This document shows, piece by piece, positions 1-8,648 of a stretch of 64,000 nucleotides of DNA. Numbering within the stretch: position 1 is the stretch's first letter; the number at the start of each line of letters is the position of its first letter. The stretch covers positions 1 to 64,000 of the forward strand of contig NZ_QSUN01000015.1 of assembly GCF_003438995.1 (NCBI RefSeq), given 5' to 3'. The notes beneath the pieces were generated by a model. The model worked only from the letters and a program-made list of their open reading frames with translations, was not told the origin of the DNA and ran no database searches. Source of the DNA: Bacteroides sp. OM05-12. GTDB taxonomy: Bacteria; Bacteroidota; Bacteroidia; Bacteroidales; Bacteroidaceae. The position numbers and the translations under genes were made by a program.

Positions 1-170
1 TATAGAATCAATTATAGAAACAAATAATTAACTGTCCAACTTTTGGGGTGCAGTTCACTGTAATTAATTAGTAATCAACAATATAAGAGTAAAGAGTGAT
101 AAGGTGAAAGCAAGTCAAAGTAAAAGTTGAAAACTGCTGAATTAGCAAAAATACTATCAAAAACACTTAA
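1..170. other. AT-rich intergenic start of window
   Basis: No supported gene. The sequence is AT-rich with stops in all frames. It leads directly into the 22-bp repeat array at 171-400, so no gene lies between the window edge and the gene that ends at 470. Confidence 0.5.
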
Positions 171-400
171 GAGAGTGATGTCTTACGCTCCCGTAGATGT
201 AAGCTATCGCTCCCTTAGGCGACAGGCAACGCTCCCTTAGGCGATTTTGGAATAACCTTGATGTTTTTTACAAACACCTCGATGTTTTAAAAAAACATCA
301 GGTTGATTGAAAAAATCATAAGGACGATTGATGACAAAGATACGGTCGATTGACGACAAACTCCTATCGTTTGCAAATAATCGACCGTATGTCAAAGAAT
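171..400. repeat. Composite 21-22 bp periodic array (families B and A)
   Basis: Family B part: CGCTCCC recurs at 186, 208 and 230, exactly 22 bp apart, and the last two copies continue as CGCTCCCTTAGGCGA. Family A part: units beginning about 296, 317 and 339 share the pattern CATAAGG/GATACGG, then CGATTGA, then GACAAA. A constant core CTCCTATCGTTTG starts at 361 and an inverted half GACCGTATG lies at 383-391. The arms ATACGGTCGATT (340-351) and AATCGACCGTAT (379-390) are a perfect 12-bp inverted repeat. An inner stem CAAAC/GTTTG flanks the loop TCCTATC. The array lies 3' of the minus-strand gene ending at 470. Any reading frame across it is a by-product of the repeats. Confidence 0.85.
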
Positions 401-409
401 GAAGAATAC

Positions 410-440
410 AAAAAAGTGCTGCCCGAAATCGAGCAGCACT
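410..440 (-). terminator. Rho-independent terminator of the surface protein gene
   Basis: Read on the minus strand, the stem AGTGCTGC (complement of 433-440) pairs with GCAGCACT (complement of 415-422). It is followed by a T run (complement of A410-A414). It sits about 30 bp after the stop codon at 470. Confidence 0.85.
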
Positions 441-469
441 TAATCTATTATATCTAAATATCAACGCAA

Positions 470-3121
470 TTACTTAACGGCAATCTTCTTACCATTTACA
501 ATATAGATACCCGGAGTGAGACCTTTTAATGCTTCGGAAACATCCGCTTTGCGCAAAAGAACTCCTTGTAAACTATATACTTCAACGACACCACTTAACT
601 CACCTGCCATAACGGAATCAATACCGGATGCAAGAATAGTATAAGTGTAAGTCAACTCAGGATTATAAATAGCTCCAAGCGATACACCAAAATCCTCTGC
701 CATATCATCGTAAAGACTATTATAAACCGTTCCTTCAGGTATAGTCAAAGTATAAGTGCCATTTTCTGCCACCTCTTTCTCAAGACTTATAATAGCATCC
801 ATAGGATGATCAAAATCTGAAAAATCGATAGTTCCTGTTGTTACTGTAGTTCCGGCTACATCTTTTAATACAATCTCTTTCGTGGTATCAAATCCACCGA
901 CCATATCAAATTCATCAACACCGACAAAAGTCAATATAAATTCTTTCAATGATTTTACCTCTCCTACTGCCGGAGTGATGTCAGAGCAGATAAATGTATT
1001 GGCTTCCACTTTCTTCGTGTATCCTGCTACAACATAATCATCTACATCACCATAAGTCACATAAGCACCGGTAATATCCGTCACTTGCAACATAAAATTA
1101 ACAAATGTATAAGAATCAGTCATACCTTCAGGTAACGTTATAGTTAATACATTATCGGCAACTGCAACATATTCGCTGATATCAACACCACCTCTCGGAT
1201 TCTCATCGCTCGTCATTCGTGCACTGCTAAGTGTCACATTACGACTGAAAGTAAATGCAAACTGTGTCGGAATAGCTTCCATATTCTGGGCAGGAGCAGG
1301 ATCGACATTGGTACAAGTAGTAGGGGTTACATCACCTATTGTATAAGTAAATGTCAGTTCCGGATTGTAAATAGCTCCACCAGAAACGCCGAAATCATCC
1401 ATAAAATCATCATACAAACTATTATAAGCTGTCTTTTCAGGAACGACTAATGTATAGATACCCGTCGTATTTACTTCATTCGCCAATGTTATGATCGCAT
1501 CAAAAGGATATGTATAGTAATCTTCCGGCAGATCAATAGTCCCTGTCGTTACTTTCTCTCCTGCTTCATTCTTCAAAACAATTTCCTTACTGTTATCAAA
1601 TCCACCGACATAATCATCCACGCCATCAAACGTCAAAGTAAATACTTTCAATGATTCAACTTTCCCCACTACAGGATCTATTCCAGAACAAGTAAACAGA
1701 TCAGACGGTGCAGAGTAAGACACAGTAACATAACCTTCCGTATCTCCATAAGTAACAAAATTACCGGCTGCATTTTTCATACGCAATTTAAAAGTTAAAT
1801 CACCATACATCGTGTTTTCATAACGAACAGTAAGCACATTTTTATTAACACTAGCTAAACGTCCAAGCGGCATTTCATCTCCGCCAATAACAAGAACAGA
1901 TGACATATCCATAGTGACCAAATCACTGAAAGTAAACACAAATGCTTCCGGACGTGGAACAAGCTTACTTCCCGGTGTCGGAGTAACACTAAGACAAGTA
2001 GTTACATCCGCATGTTTACCTGCAGAAAGGAATGTTCCTTTTACTTCTACTGCATTGCCGTTTAAATCCATTCCACCAACAAACTCTACATCTACATTTC
2101 CGGCATCAAAAGATAAGTCTTTAATTGGAATATATGCAAAAAATGCTCCCTCATCATCATTCGGGTCATTCTCTATTGTAATTTGTTCCTTTGGTATAAC
2201 AATGCTTGTCTCTCCGCCCCCTAAAGTATAAGAAAGTTTCACTCCATCAAAAGTAATAGGATAACTAAAATAACATTTTAGTTGTTCCACATTATCAATG
2301 TTACTTCCCTTGTCAGGAGTAAACCGGTACGAAACTTCTACTGATGAAGATTTAATATTATAATTTACCGCGTATGTACCAGGAGAGCCCGGAATATTAC
2401 CTTCAAGTAATATGCCATCTGTCGTTTTTACTCTTGATATTTGCAGAGTTATAGAAGTTTGTTTATTTATGTCAGCAGGCGATAATTTTATTCCTTGAAT
2501 ATTGGCAGTCAACACCGAACCGGAAGCAACCGGAGTCTGAAGGTCTATACTCCCAAAAGTACCATCTTCTACGTTTCCATAAGATACCTTTGCCGATTCG
2601 CAAACAACCGGATCAGTAAAAGTAAAAGCAATCAATCCATCTGTTCCCCCTACAGCATAATATGAATTTATCGTTTCACCATCCTGAGGCTTAATACTAA
2701 CTAATTCAGCAGGTAAATTTCCTGCTACGAATGTTGCTGTCACATCATTATAAGAAATGGAAGCATCTTCAGCATCTTTAATTCCCTGCAACTTTATTTG
2801 AAAAGTTCCACCAGCTGTAATCGTTCCATCTTTTATTAACGCTTTCATTTGACTACTAATTCCACAATAATAAAAATATGCTACCACCGTATATGAATCC
2901 CATGTATTGGCAATTTCAATAGGATTACCATTAGCCGGAATAATATATGCCTTATCAATCTTTAATTGTCGATCAAAGGTAAATACTATACTCCCATCAT
3001 TCTCACTTATTAAATACGTTGCACCAATCTCAGGAGTCACGTTGGTCGGCTGCAAATCTTCCGCCGCCTTCATACCTACAGCAATAAGAAGTGCAAAAAA
3101 TAAAAGTAACTTTCTTTTCAT
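470..3121 (-). CDS. Repetitive surface/secreted protein with C-terminal sorting-type tail
   Basis: 883 aa from the ATG at 3121; an upstream in-frame start would add 20 residues before the signal peptide and is disfavoured. Residues 1-20 (MKRKLLLFFALLIAVGMKA) form a signal peptide. The body is a string of beta-rich Ig-like modules. Modules starting near residues 375 and 604 share CxxVxPxPG...FxFTFS, and those near 480 and 712 share CSxIxPxVGxVxSLKxFxLTF...GGFD. The latter also share YNSLYDD and GAIYNPELT, so a block of about 230 residues is duplicated. The last 50 residues (GVVEVYSLQGVLLRK...GIYIVNGKKIAVK) resemble type A type-IX-secretion sorting tails. No enzymatic motif was seen; function is unknown. 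It has its own promoter and terminator. Confidence 0.85.
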   Translation of the reverse strand: MKRKLLLFFALLIAVGMKAAEDLQPTNVTPEIGATYLISENDGSIVFTFDRQLKIDKAYIIPANGNPIEIANTWDSYTVVAYFYYCGISSQMKALIKDGTITAGGTFQIKLQGIKDAEDASISYNDVTATFVAGNLPAELVSIKPQDGETINSYYAVGGTDGLIAFTFTDPVVCESAKVSYGNVEDGTFGSIDLQTPVASGSVLTANIQGIKLSPADINKQTSITLQISRVKTTDGILLEGNIPGSPGTYAVNYNIKSSSVEVSYRFTPDKGSNIDNVEQLKCYFSYPITFDGVKLSYTLGGGETSIVIPKEQITIENDPNDDEGAFFAYIPIKDLSFDAGNVDVEFVGGMDLNGNAVEVKGTFLSAGKHADVTTCLSVTPTPGSKLVPRPEAFVFTFSDLVTMDMSSVLVIGGDEMPLGRLASVNKNVLTVRYENTMYGDLTFKLRMKNAAGNFVTYGDTEGYVTVSYSAPSDLFTCSGIDPVVGKVESLKVFTLTFDGVDDYVGGFDNSKEIVLKNEAGEKVTTGTIDLPEDYYTYPFDAIITLANEVNTTGIYTLVVPEKTAYNSLYDDFMDDFGVSGGAIYNPELTFTYTIGDVTPTTCTNVDPAPAQNMEAIPTQFAFTFSRNVTLSSARMTSDENPRGGVDISEYVAVADNVLTITLPEGMTDSYTFVNFMLQVTDITGAYVTYGDVDDYVVAGYTKKVEANTFICSDITPAVGEVKSLKEFILTFVGVDEFDMVGGFDTTKEIVLKDVAGTTVTTGTIDFSDFDHPMDAIISLEKEVAENGTYTLTIPEGTVYNSLYDDMAEDFGVSLGAIYNPELTYTYTILASGIDSVMAGELSGVVEVYSLQGVLLRKADVSEALKGLTPGIYIVNGKKIAVK

Positions 3122-3151
3122 CTCTTTTGAATAATTATGATTAATAGTAGA

Positions 3152-3182
3152 CAAATGTAGGCTAAAATCAAATACAAACAAA
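3152..3182 (-). promoter_or_regulatory. Bacteroidetes-type promoter for the surface protein gene
   Basis: On the minus strand a TTTG -33 box (complement 3179-3182) lies 19 bp upstream of TACATTTG (complement 3152-3159), an exact TAnnTTTG -7 box. The leader would be about 25 nt. Confidence 0.6.
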
Positions 3183-3276
3183 AAAAATTAAATTAATAAC
3201 CACTAAATTATGGGCTAAAAAGGTCTATTAACCTATAAATTCAGGCATTTCCACTTTAGATAGAAGGGTCATGAGC

Positions 3277-3636
3277 TTATTCTATCCCTTCCTGCATATC
3301 TTCCGTTTCAGTAACTCTTTGCTTTATTTCATTTTCGATACTATCCTTAGCTTGTTTTGCCTTATTCTTTAATTTCAATGCCTGATAAATTCCTTTCTGT
3401 TTCGACAAGTTCATTTTCTCTTCCGGAGTTAATTGTTCCGAGAATTGTTCATCAATAATAGTAATAAACTTATCGTACTTTGTATTGGCTGCGTTCCAAT
3501 CTTCCTCTGTATAATTAGGTGATTCGGTTTTCACATCTTCCACAAAACTATTAAAATCAATCAAATAAGTTTCTTTACTATCGTTACAGGCGCACAATAC
3601 CAATACGGCAAACATTAATGATAAAATCGTTTTCAT
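3277..3636 (-). CDS. Small lipoprotein of unknown function
   Basis: 119 aa. The N-terminus MKTILSLMFAVLVLCAC is a lipoprotein signal with the probable lipidated cysteine at residue 17, followed by Asn-Asp. The mature part is charged and mostly helical (TEEDWNAANTKYDKF, LTPEEKMNLSKQKGIYQALK) and ends in an acidic tail. It recalls the small DUF6565-type lipoproteins of Bacteroides, but that link is from memory only. It follows the IMPACT gene by 19 bp on the same strand and may be co-transcribed with it. Confidence 0.75.
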   Translation of the reverse strand: MKTILSLMFAVLVLCACNDSKETYLIDFNSFVEDVKTESPNYTEEDWNAANTKYDKFITIIDEQFSEQLTPEEKMNLSKQKGIYQALKLKNKAKQAKDSIENEIKQRVTETEDMQEGIE

Positions 3637-3655
3637 GATGATTGAGTTTTTATTA

Positions 3656-4258
3656 TTATTTTTCTAAAATTCTTGCAGTCTCCACTTTCTCTAAGCGAGA
3701 ATGCAATTTCTCCATCATCGATTTACGAATGCGGAGGGTAATTAAACAGTCCATATCATAAGATTGTTCAATAATCTCCGGTCCTTCCTCCTTTACAATA
3801 CGCATTACATCATTCATAAAAGGATATTCAAAAACAACAGTAATATCCTCGTCTACTGTTTTCTCTATTATCTCAGCATTGGCTATAGCTTCAACAGCAG
3901 CGGCTTTATATGCAACAATCAGACCACTGGTTCCCAGCTTTATGCCTCCAAAATAACGAACGACAATAATTAATATATCGGTTAATTCATTTGAATTTAT
4001 CTGACCCAAAATGGGTTTCCCTGCTGTACCCGAAGGTTCACCATTATCATTAGCACGAAAATCTTTTCGCTCATGTCCAAGCATATAAGCATAGCATACA
4101 TGACGTGCATCATAATACTCTTTTTGGTATTGTTCCAAATATGCTTTAATTTGTTCATGCGTACGAACCGGCAAAGCAATTGCTATGAATTTACTTCGCT
4201 TTTCTGTATAAATACCTTCGGATATGGAAGAAATAGTTTTATAAGTATCTTCAATCAT
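3656..4258 (-). CDS. IMPACT/YigZ family protein
   Basis: 200 aa from the ATG at 4258 (MIEDTYKTI); upstream in-frame residues look like untranslated leader. The N-terminal domain carries IMPACT/UPF0029 hallmarks: EKRSKFIAIALPV, then DARHVCYAYMLG, then DNGEPSGTAGKPIL, and VVRYFGGIKLGTSGLIVAYK around residues 95-115. The C-terminal 60 residues fit the DUF1949 ferredoxin-like domain. The family is linked to translation control (IMPACT/YIH1 in eukaryotes); the bacterial YigZ role is not settled. Likely cytosolic. Confidence 0.9.
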   Translation of the reverse strand: MIEDTYKTISSISEGIYTEKRSKFIAIALPVRTHEQIKAYLEQYQKEYYDARHVCYAYMLGHERKDFRANDNGEPSGTAGKPILGQINSNELTDILIIVVRYFGGIKLGTSGLIVAYKAAAVEAIANAEIIEKTVDEDITVVFEYPFMNDVMRIVKEEGPEIIEQSYDMDCLITLRIRKSMMEKLHSRLEKVETARILEK

Positions 4259-4301
4259 AAGAACAAAGATAATAGTTCCTGTCCTCTCAAACAAATATAT
4301 A

Positions 4302-4370
4302 CAAAAAATCATCCGTCACCGTTGTATGATTCTCTAATAGAATGACACACATAACAGGCAACGGATGATT
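4302..4370 (-). terminator. Stem-loop terminator after the DUF1015 gene
   Basis: Perfect 10-bp arms AATCATCCGT (4307-4316) and ACGGATGATT (4361-4370) enclose a 44-nt loop. On the minus strand the stem runs into a T-rich tract (ATTTTTTGT). It lies 26 bp after the DUF1015 stop and would end the serC-serA-DUF1015 transcript. The loop is longer than usual for a simple terminator. Confidence 0.55.
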
Positions 4371-4396
4371 CAGAAAAGATTTATCCTATTAAAAAA

Positions 4397-5644
4397 CTAC
4401 GATAATTTATGTATAACTAATCCGGAACGAAGTTTAGGTTCAAACCATGTAGTTTTCGGTGGCATAATATTACCGGTATCGGCAATATCCATTAATTGCT
4501 TCATTGAAACAGGATAAAGAGCCAAAGCTACTTTCATTTCACCACTATCCACCCGCTTCTTTAGTTCACCTAAACCACGGATACCACCAACAAAGTCAAT
4601 TCTCTTATCAGAACGCAAATCCTTTATCCCAAGAATTTCATCTAAAATAAGATTTGATGAGATAGTTACATCCAAGACTCCTATCGGGTCATTATCATTA
4701 TATGTACCTTTTTTAGCAGTCAGACTATACCACTTACCATTCAGATAGAGAGAAAAATTATGCAAGGCATTAGGTTTATAAATTTCAGCACCTTTTTCCT
4801 CTACTATGAAGTTCTTTTCTAAAGCTGCTATAAATTGTTCCGGAGTCAGACCATTCAGATCTTTGACTACGCGATTATAGTCAATAATTGTCAACTGATT
4901 TGCCGGGAAGCATACAGCCATGAAGTAATTATATTCTTCATCACCACGATGATTCGGATTCTGCTTAGCTTTCTCGGCACCTACCAATGCAGCAGCAGCA
5001 GAACGATGATGCCCATCTGCAATATACAATGCAGGCATTGCCTTAAACATACGGGTTATAGCTTCAATATCATCTTCCTTGTCAATTACCCAGAATGAAT
5101 GTCCGAAGCCATCGCCCGGAGCTATAAAATCATATTCAGGTTTCTGAGAAGTATACTTCTTCACAATAGCATCTAATTCCGCATTATCCGAATAAGCAAA
5201 AAATACCGGTTCGATATTGGCATTATTTACTCTTACATGTTTCATGCGATCCTCTTCCTTATCCCTGCGGGTCAGTTCATGCTTTTTAATAATACCATTC
5301 ATGTAATCCGGAACATATGCCCCAACTACCAAACCATATTGAGTTTTACCATTCATAGTTTGGGCATATACATAATAACATTCTTTCTTATCTTGTACTA
5401 ACCAGCCCTTGTCTTGAAATTTCTGGAAGTTTTCGGCGGCCTTTAAATAAACTTTTTCGTCATGTTCATCTGTTCCTACCGGGAAATCAATTTCCGGCTT
5501 AATAATATGATACAACGACTTTTCATTTCCGGCAGCTTCAGTACGAGCTTCTTCAGAGTTCAATACATCATAAGGACGAGAAGCAACTTGTTCAACCAAA
5601 TCTTGTGGAGGGCGAACGCCTTTAAAAGGTTTAATAACAGCCAT
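4397..5644 (-). CDS. DUF1015 family protein
   Basis: 415 aa, full length for the family. It starts MAVIKPFKGVRPP, typical of DUF1015, and contains RPYDVLNSEEAR, YADGHHR-like IADGHHRSAAA (about residues 207-217) and DFVGGIRGLGELKKRVDSG near residue 350. The exact reaction is not established to my knowledge. It is the distal gene of serC-serA-small membrane protein-DUF1015, 23 bp after the membrane-protein gene. That arrangement suggests a role around serine or phosphoserine metabolism; this is inference from context only. Confidence 0.9.
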   Translation of the reverse strand: MAVIKPFKGVRPPQDLVEQVASRPYDVLNSEEARTEAAGNEKSLYHIIKPEIDFPVGTDEHDEKVYLKAAENFQKFQDKGWLVQDKKECYYVYAQTMNGKTQYGLVVGAYVPDYMNGIIKKHELTRRDKEEDRMKHVRVNNANIEPVFFAYSDNAELDAIVKKYTSQKPEYDFIAPGDGFGHSFWVIDKEDDIEAITRMFKAMPALYIADGHHRSAAAALVGAEKAKQNPNHRGDEEYNYFMAVCFPANQLTIIDYNRVVKDLNGLTPEQFIAALEKNFIVEEKGAEIYKPNALHNFSLYLNGKWYSLTAKKGTYNDNDPIGVLDVTISSNLILDEILGIKDLRSDKRIDFVGGIRGLGELKKRVDSGEMKVALALYPVSMKQLMDIADTGNIMPPKTTWFEPKLRSGLVIHKLS

Positions 5645-5667
5645 AATTAAGGGGTATTTTTTTAGAT

Positions 5668-5862
5668 TTATAAGGATTTCTTCTTAATAAAATATATAAT
5701 CAGATAGATAGCACTACTCAATATTGACATAGCAGATGCGCCCTCGCAAAAACCGAGGGCGAAATCTGATAAATCATGTCTATATATACTACTTAGTAAA
5801 AAGAGGATACAACCGATTACAAGAAATAATACTGCAATGGTATATAGTCTTTTAGCTATCAT
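5668..5862 (-). CDS. Small two-helix membrane protein
   Basis: 64 aa with two predicted membrane helices: residues 6-25 (LYTIAVLFLVIGCILFLLSS) and about 41-58 (SAMSILSSAIYLIIYFI), ending in KKKSL. No enzymatic motif. It lies 10 bp after serA and 23 bp before the DUF1015 gene on the same strand, so it should be co-transcribed. The tight spacing and clean composition support a real gene; function unknown. Confidence 0.7.
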   Translation of the reverse strand: MIAKRLYTIAVLFLVIGCILFLLSSIYRHDLSDFALGFCEGASAMSILSSAIYLIIYFIKKKSL

Positions 5863-5872
5863 ATTTTAAGAC

Positions 5873-6793
5873 TTATTTATTGACACGGAACTTCTCACAT
5901 CCATCCTTAAAGAAACTTACAATCTGTTTTGCAGCAGCAATACCGGCATTTATATTTGCCTCGGCAGTCTGTGCTCCCATTTTCTTTGGAGTGGAGAAAT
6001 AACGTCCTTCGAATTTAGAAACAAATTCATCATTAGCAGCAGGCATGATGTCTGTTACATACTTCAAGTCAGTGCGTTCTTCCATCAATTTTATTAATTC
6101 GGCCTCATTAATAACTTCTTTACGTGCAGTATTCACTAACACTCCACCTTTAGGCATCTTATTTACTAAAGCGTAGTTGATGGAGTTTTTCGTTTCCGGA
6201 GTTGCAGGTATATGAAGAGATACAACATTACAAGTCGAATATAATTCTTCTACAGAAGATACAGCTTTCACACCATCTTTCTCTATAACCTCTTTCGGGC
6301 AGAAAGCGTCAAAAGCATAGATATCCATTCCAAAGCCTTTAGCTACGCGGGCTACATTGCGTCCGACATTTCCATAAGCATGAATACCTAATTTCTTTCC
6401 CATCAATTCCGTACCGGATGTACCATTATAAAAATTACGAACAGCCATAACCATCATACCAAAAGCAAGTTCGGCAACTGCATTCGAGTTTTGTCCCGGA
6501 GTATTCATCACGCAAACACCACGAGCAGTAGCCGATGCCAAATCGACATTATCATATCCTGCACCCGCACGAACTACGATTTTAAGTTCCTTCGCCGCAT
6601 CAAATACTTCAGCATCAATAATATCACTACGGATGATAATTGCATTAACATCTTTCACAGCTTCCAACAACTTAGTCTTTTCGCCATATTTTTCCAATAA
6701 GACCAACTCATAGCCTGCTGCTTCTACTTCTTTACGAATACCGTCCACTGCAACTTTTGCAAATGGTTTATCTGTTGCTACTAATATTTTCAT
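5873..6793 (-). CDS. serA: D-3-phosphoglycerate dehydrogenase, lysine-type
   Basis: 306 aa, the short form without C-terminal ACT domain. It oxidises 3-phosphoglycerate to 3-phosphohydroxypyruvate with NAD, the first step of serine synthesis. Motifs: VRAGAGYDNVDL (substrate arginine), Rossmann GIHAYGNVGRNVARVA, LVNTARKEVI. The usual catalytic histidine of PHxGxxT is replaced: the sequence reads STPKKMGAQT, with Lys270/Lys271 at that site. This matches the lysine-type PGDH known from Entamoeba and Bacteroides. It lies downstream of serC across a hairpin-bearing 64-bp gap. Lack of an ACT domain implies no serine feedback through that module. Confidence 0.93.
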   Translation of the reverse strand: MKILVATDKPFAKVAVDGIRKEVEAAGYELVLLEKYGEKTKLLEAVKDVNAIIIRSDIIDAEVFDAAKELKIVVRAGAGYDNVDLASATARGVCVMNTPGQNSNAVAELAFGMMVMAVRNFYNGTSGTELMGKKLGIHAYGNVGRNVARVAKGFGMDIYAFDAFCPKEVIEKDGVKAVSSVEELYSTCNVVSLHIPATPETKNSINYALVNKMPKGGVLVNTARKEVINEAELIKLMEERTDLKYVTDIMPAANDEFVSKFEGRYFSTPKKMGAQTAEANINAGIAAAKQIVSFFKDGCEKFRVNK

Positions 6794-6813
6794 ATTTATA
6801 ATGTGTTAAAATA

Positions 6814-6840
6814 ATAAGGACGTGCCAAACACGTCCTTAT
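6814..6840 (-). promoter_or_regulatory. Intercistronic hairpin between serC and serA
   Basis: Perfect 11-bp stem: ATAAGGACGTG (6814-6824) and CACGTCCTTAT (6830-6840) with a 5-nt loop. It lies in the 64-bp gap between serC and serA. On the minus strand it is followed only by TATTTTAAC, a weak T tract. It may act as a partial terminator or an RNA-stability element that sets the serC:serA ratio. Confidence 0.6.
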
Positions 6841-6857
6841 CTGATGTTGATATTCAA

Positions 6858-7928
6858 TTAATGTAGTTTTTCAAATTCACGCATACAATCAACTAATGCC
6901 TGTACGCTTTCCAATGACATTGCGTTATAGCAAGAAGCACGGAAACCACCAACAGAACGGTGACCTTTGATACCAACCATACCTCTTTCTGTAGCAAACT
7001 TCATGAAATCAGCTTCCAAATCTTTATATTGGTCATTCATCACGAAACAGATATTCATCAATGAACGATCTTCCGGATTTATAACCGTACCACGGAACAA
7101 CTTGTTGCGGTCAATTTCACCATAAAGCAGATCAGCTCTTTCTTGTGCTCTCCTTTGCATTTCTTTTACTCCGCCCTGTTCCTTTATCCAACGTAGAGTT
7201 TGCAATGCAGCATAAATAGGTACTACAGGAGGAGTATTAAACATTGAACCTCCGTCAATATGAGTACGATAATCCAACATTGTAGGAATGTAACGGGATA
7301 CTTTACCTAAAGTGTCATCTTTCACGATGACAAAAGTAACTCCGGCCGGAGCTAAGTTCTTTTGAGCACCACCATAAATACATATATATTTAGAAACGTC
7401 AATAGGACGAGAGAAAATATCAGAAGACATATCAGCAATCATAGGAACCGGTGAATCCAACTCTTTATGAAGTTCTGTTCCATAAATTGTATTATTAGTA
7501 GTAATGTGGAAATAATCCGCATCAGTAGGAATAGTATAATCTTTAGGAATATAATTATAAGTAGATTCAGCAGATGATGCAACTTCAACAGTTTCACCAA
7601 AAGCTTTTGCCTCTTTCATTGCTTTTTTTGCCCATACACCCGTATTTAAATAAGCTGCCTTTTTCTCTAAGAAATTATACGGAATCATACAGAATTCCAA
7701 GCTAGCGCCACCACCTAAGAATAAGACCGAATACCCATCCGGAATATTAAGCAGTTCTTTAAATAAAGCGACCGCTTCATCTAAAACTGGTTGAAAATCT
7801 TTTGCACGATGACTGATCTCCATCAGAGAAAGACCGGAGCCGTTAAAATCTAAAATAGCCTGTGCTGTTTTCTCAATTACCTCACGAGGTAAAATTGATG
7901 GTCCCGCATTGAAATTATGCTTCTTCAT
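6858..7928 (-). CDS. serC: Phosphoserine aminotransferase
   Basis: 356 aa, normal SerC length. It transaminates 3-phosphohydroxypyruvate with glutamate to phosphoserine, the second serine-synthesis step, using PLP. Motifs: start [21 protein letters not shown] near residue 72, [13 protein letters not shown], and [18 protein letters not shown] with the PLP lysine at about residue 190. Near the C-terminus are [18 protein letters not shown] contacts typical of SerC. It is first in the serC-serA-membrane protein-DUF1015 unit and divergent from the holin-like gene. Confidence 0.96.
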   Translation of the reverse strand: MKKHNFNAGPSILPREVIEKTAQAILDFNGSGLSLMEISHRAKDFQPVLDEAVALFKELLNIPDGYSVLFLGGGASLEFCMIPYNFLEKKAAYLNTGVWAKKAMKEAKAFGETVEVASSAESTYNYIPKDYTIPTDADYFHITTNNTIYGTELHKELDSPVPMIADMSSDIFSRPIDVSKYICIYGGAQKNLAPAGVTFVIVKDDTLGKVSRYIPTMLDYRTHIDGGSMFNTPPVVPIYAALQTLRWIKEQGGVKEMQRRAQERADLLYGEIDRNKLFRGTVINPEDRSLMNICFVMNDQYKDLEADFMKFATERGMVGIKGHRSVGGFRASCYNAMSLESVQALVDCMREFEKLH

Positions 7929-8124
7929 TTCTTTTTTTGTTAGGGTTAAACAATTCTTTAATTTTGTCTTGATGACACTGCGAATTTACAAATTATTTTC
8001 AGTATGCCAAACGAAAGTGGGTTAAAATTGAGTTACCGACCACTTTTTTCTTTCATTTTATTCAAAAACTGTATTTTTATACTTTCATTTTGTCAAATTG
8101 CACATTAAATAAGGTACATAAAAT

Positions 8125-8155
8125 TTTGTCATTTCAAGTTTTTAGTTTATCTTTA
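8125..8155 (+). promoter_or_regulatory. Candidate promoter for the holin-like gene
   Basis: TTTG at 8125-8128, 19 bp, then TATCTTTA at 8148-8155 (one mismatch from TAnnTTTG). The start codon is at 8216, giving a leader of about 55 nt. Confidence 0.45.
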
Positions 8156-8215
8156 CCACAAACGAACAAAGAAAAGCAGATTAATGTTATTATAAACTAT
8201 TTTAATATTATAGCC

Positions 8216-8554
8216 ATGAAACTATTCATTAATTTTCTGTTATCTTCTCTTGTCGCATTTGCTGCAATTGAATTTTTACCGGGACTTGACGTAGACAATT
8301 ACTTAATTGCTATTTTTATAGCTCTAATCATTGGACTAATAAATATTAGTATCAAACCCTTTTTATTAATATTATCCATTATTCCCACCTTTATTACTAT
8401 AGTACTTGCTCTATTTTTCTTTAATGGATTAATCATTGTTTTATCGGACTGGATCATTGAAGGCTTTTCCGCAGAAGGAACTTGGTATGTTATATTATTT
8501 AGCGCTGTCATCTCAATATTAAATTGGGGCATCCATCGATTAATATGGAAATAA
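8216..8554 (+). CDS. Phage holin family / 4TM membrane protein (DUF360-like)
   Basis: 112 aa from the ATG at 8216. Four hydrophobic helices span nearly the whole protein: about 3-22, 30-50 (LIAIFIALIIGLINISIKPF), 54-76 and 92-110. The GLINISIKPFLLILSIIPTFITIVLALFFFNGLIIVL pattern (read in two parts: GLINISIKPF, then PTFITIVLALFFFNGLI) matches the mycobacterial-4-TM phage holin/UPF family found on many chromosomes. There is no neighbouring lysin or phage gene, so the name is a family label, not evidence of lysis function. Confidence 0.8.
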   Translation: MKLFINFLLSSLVAFAAIEFLPGLDVDNYLIAIFIALIIGLINISIKPFLLILSIIPTFITIVLALFFFNGLIIVLSDWIIEGFSAEGTWYVILFSAVISILNWGIHRLIWK

Positions 8555-8648
8555 GCAGAAAACATCTATAAATTATTATAGTATGTTAACAAAGAAAACT
8601 ATGTGAGAATAATTTAGTTTCCTTTGCTGCAAATTTATAAAGATACTT

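Noticed and set aside
171..400. CRISPR array
   Set aside because: Units are contiguous and diverging without spacers, and no cas genes are present in the window.
237..464. 75-residue minus-strand frame
   Set aside because: It runs through the repeat array and the terminator; the residues follow the 22-bp units.
8216..8554. Prophage lysis gene
   Set aside because: The holin label is a family name; no phage genes lie nearby.
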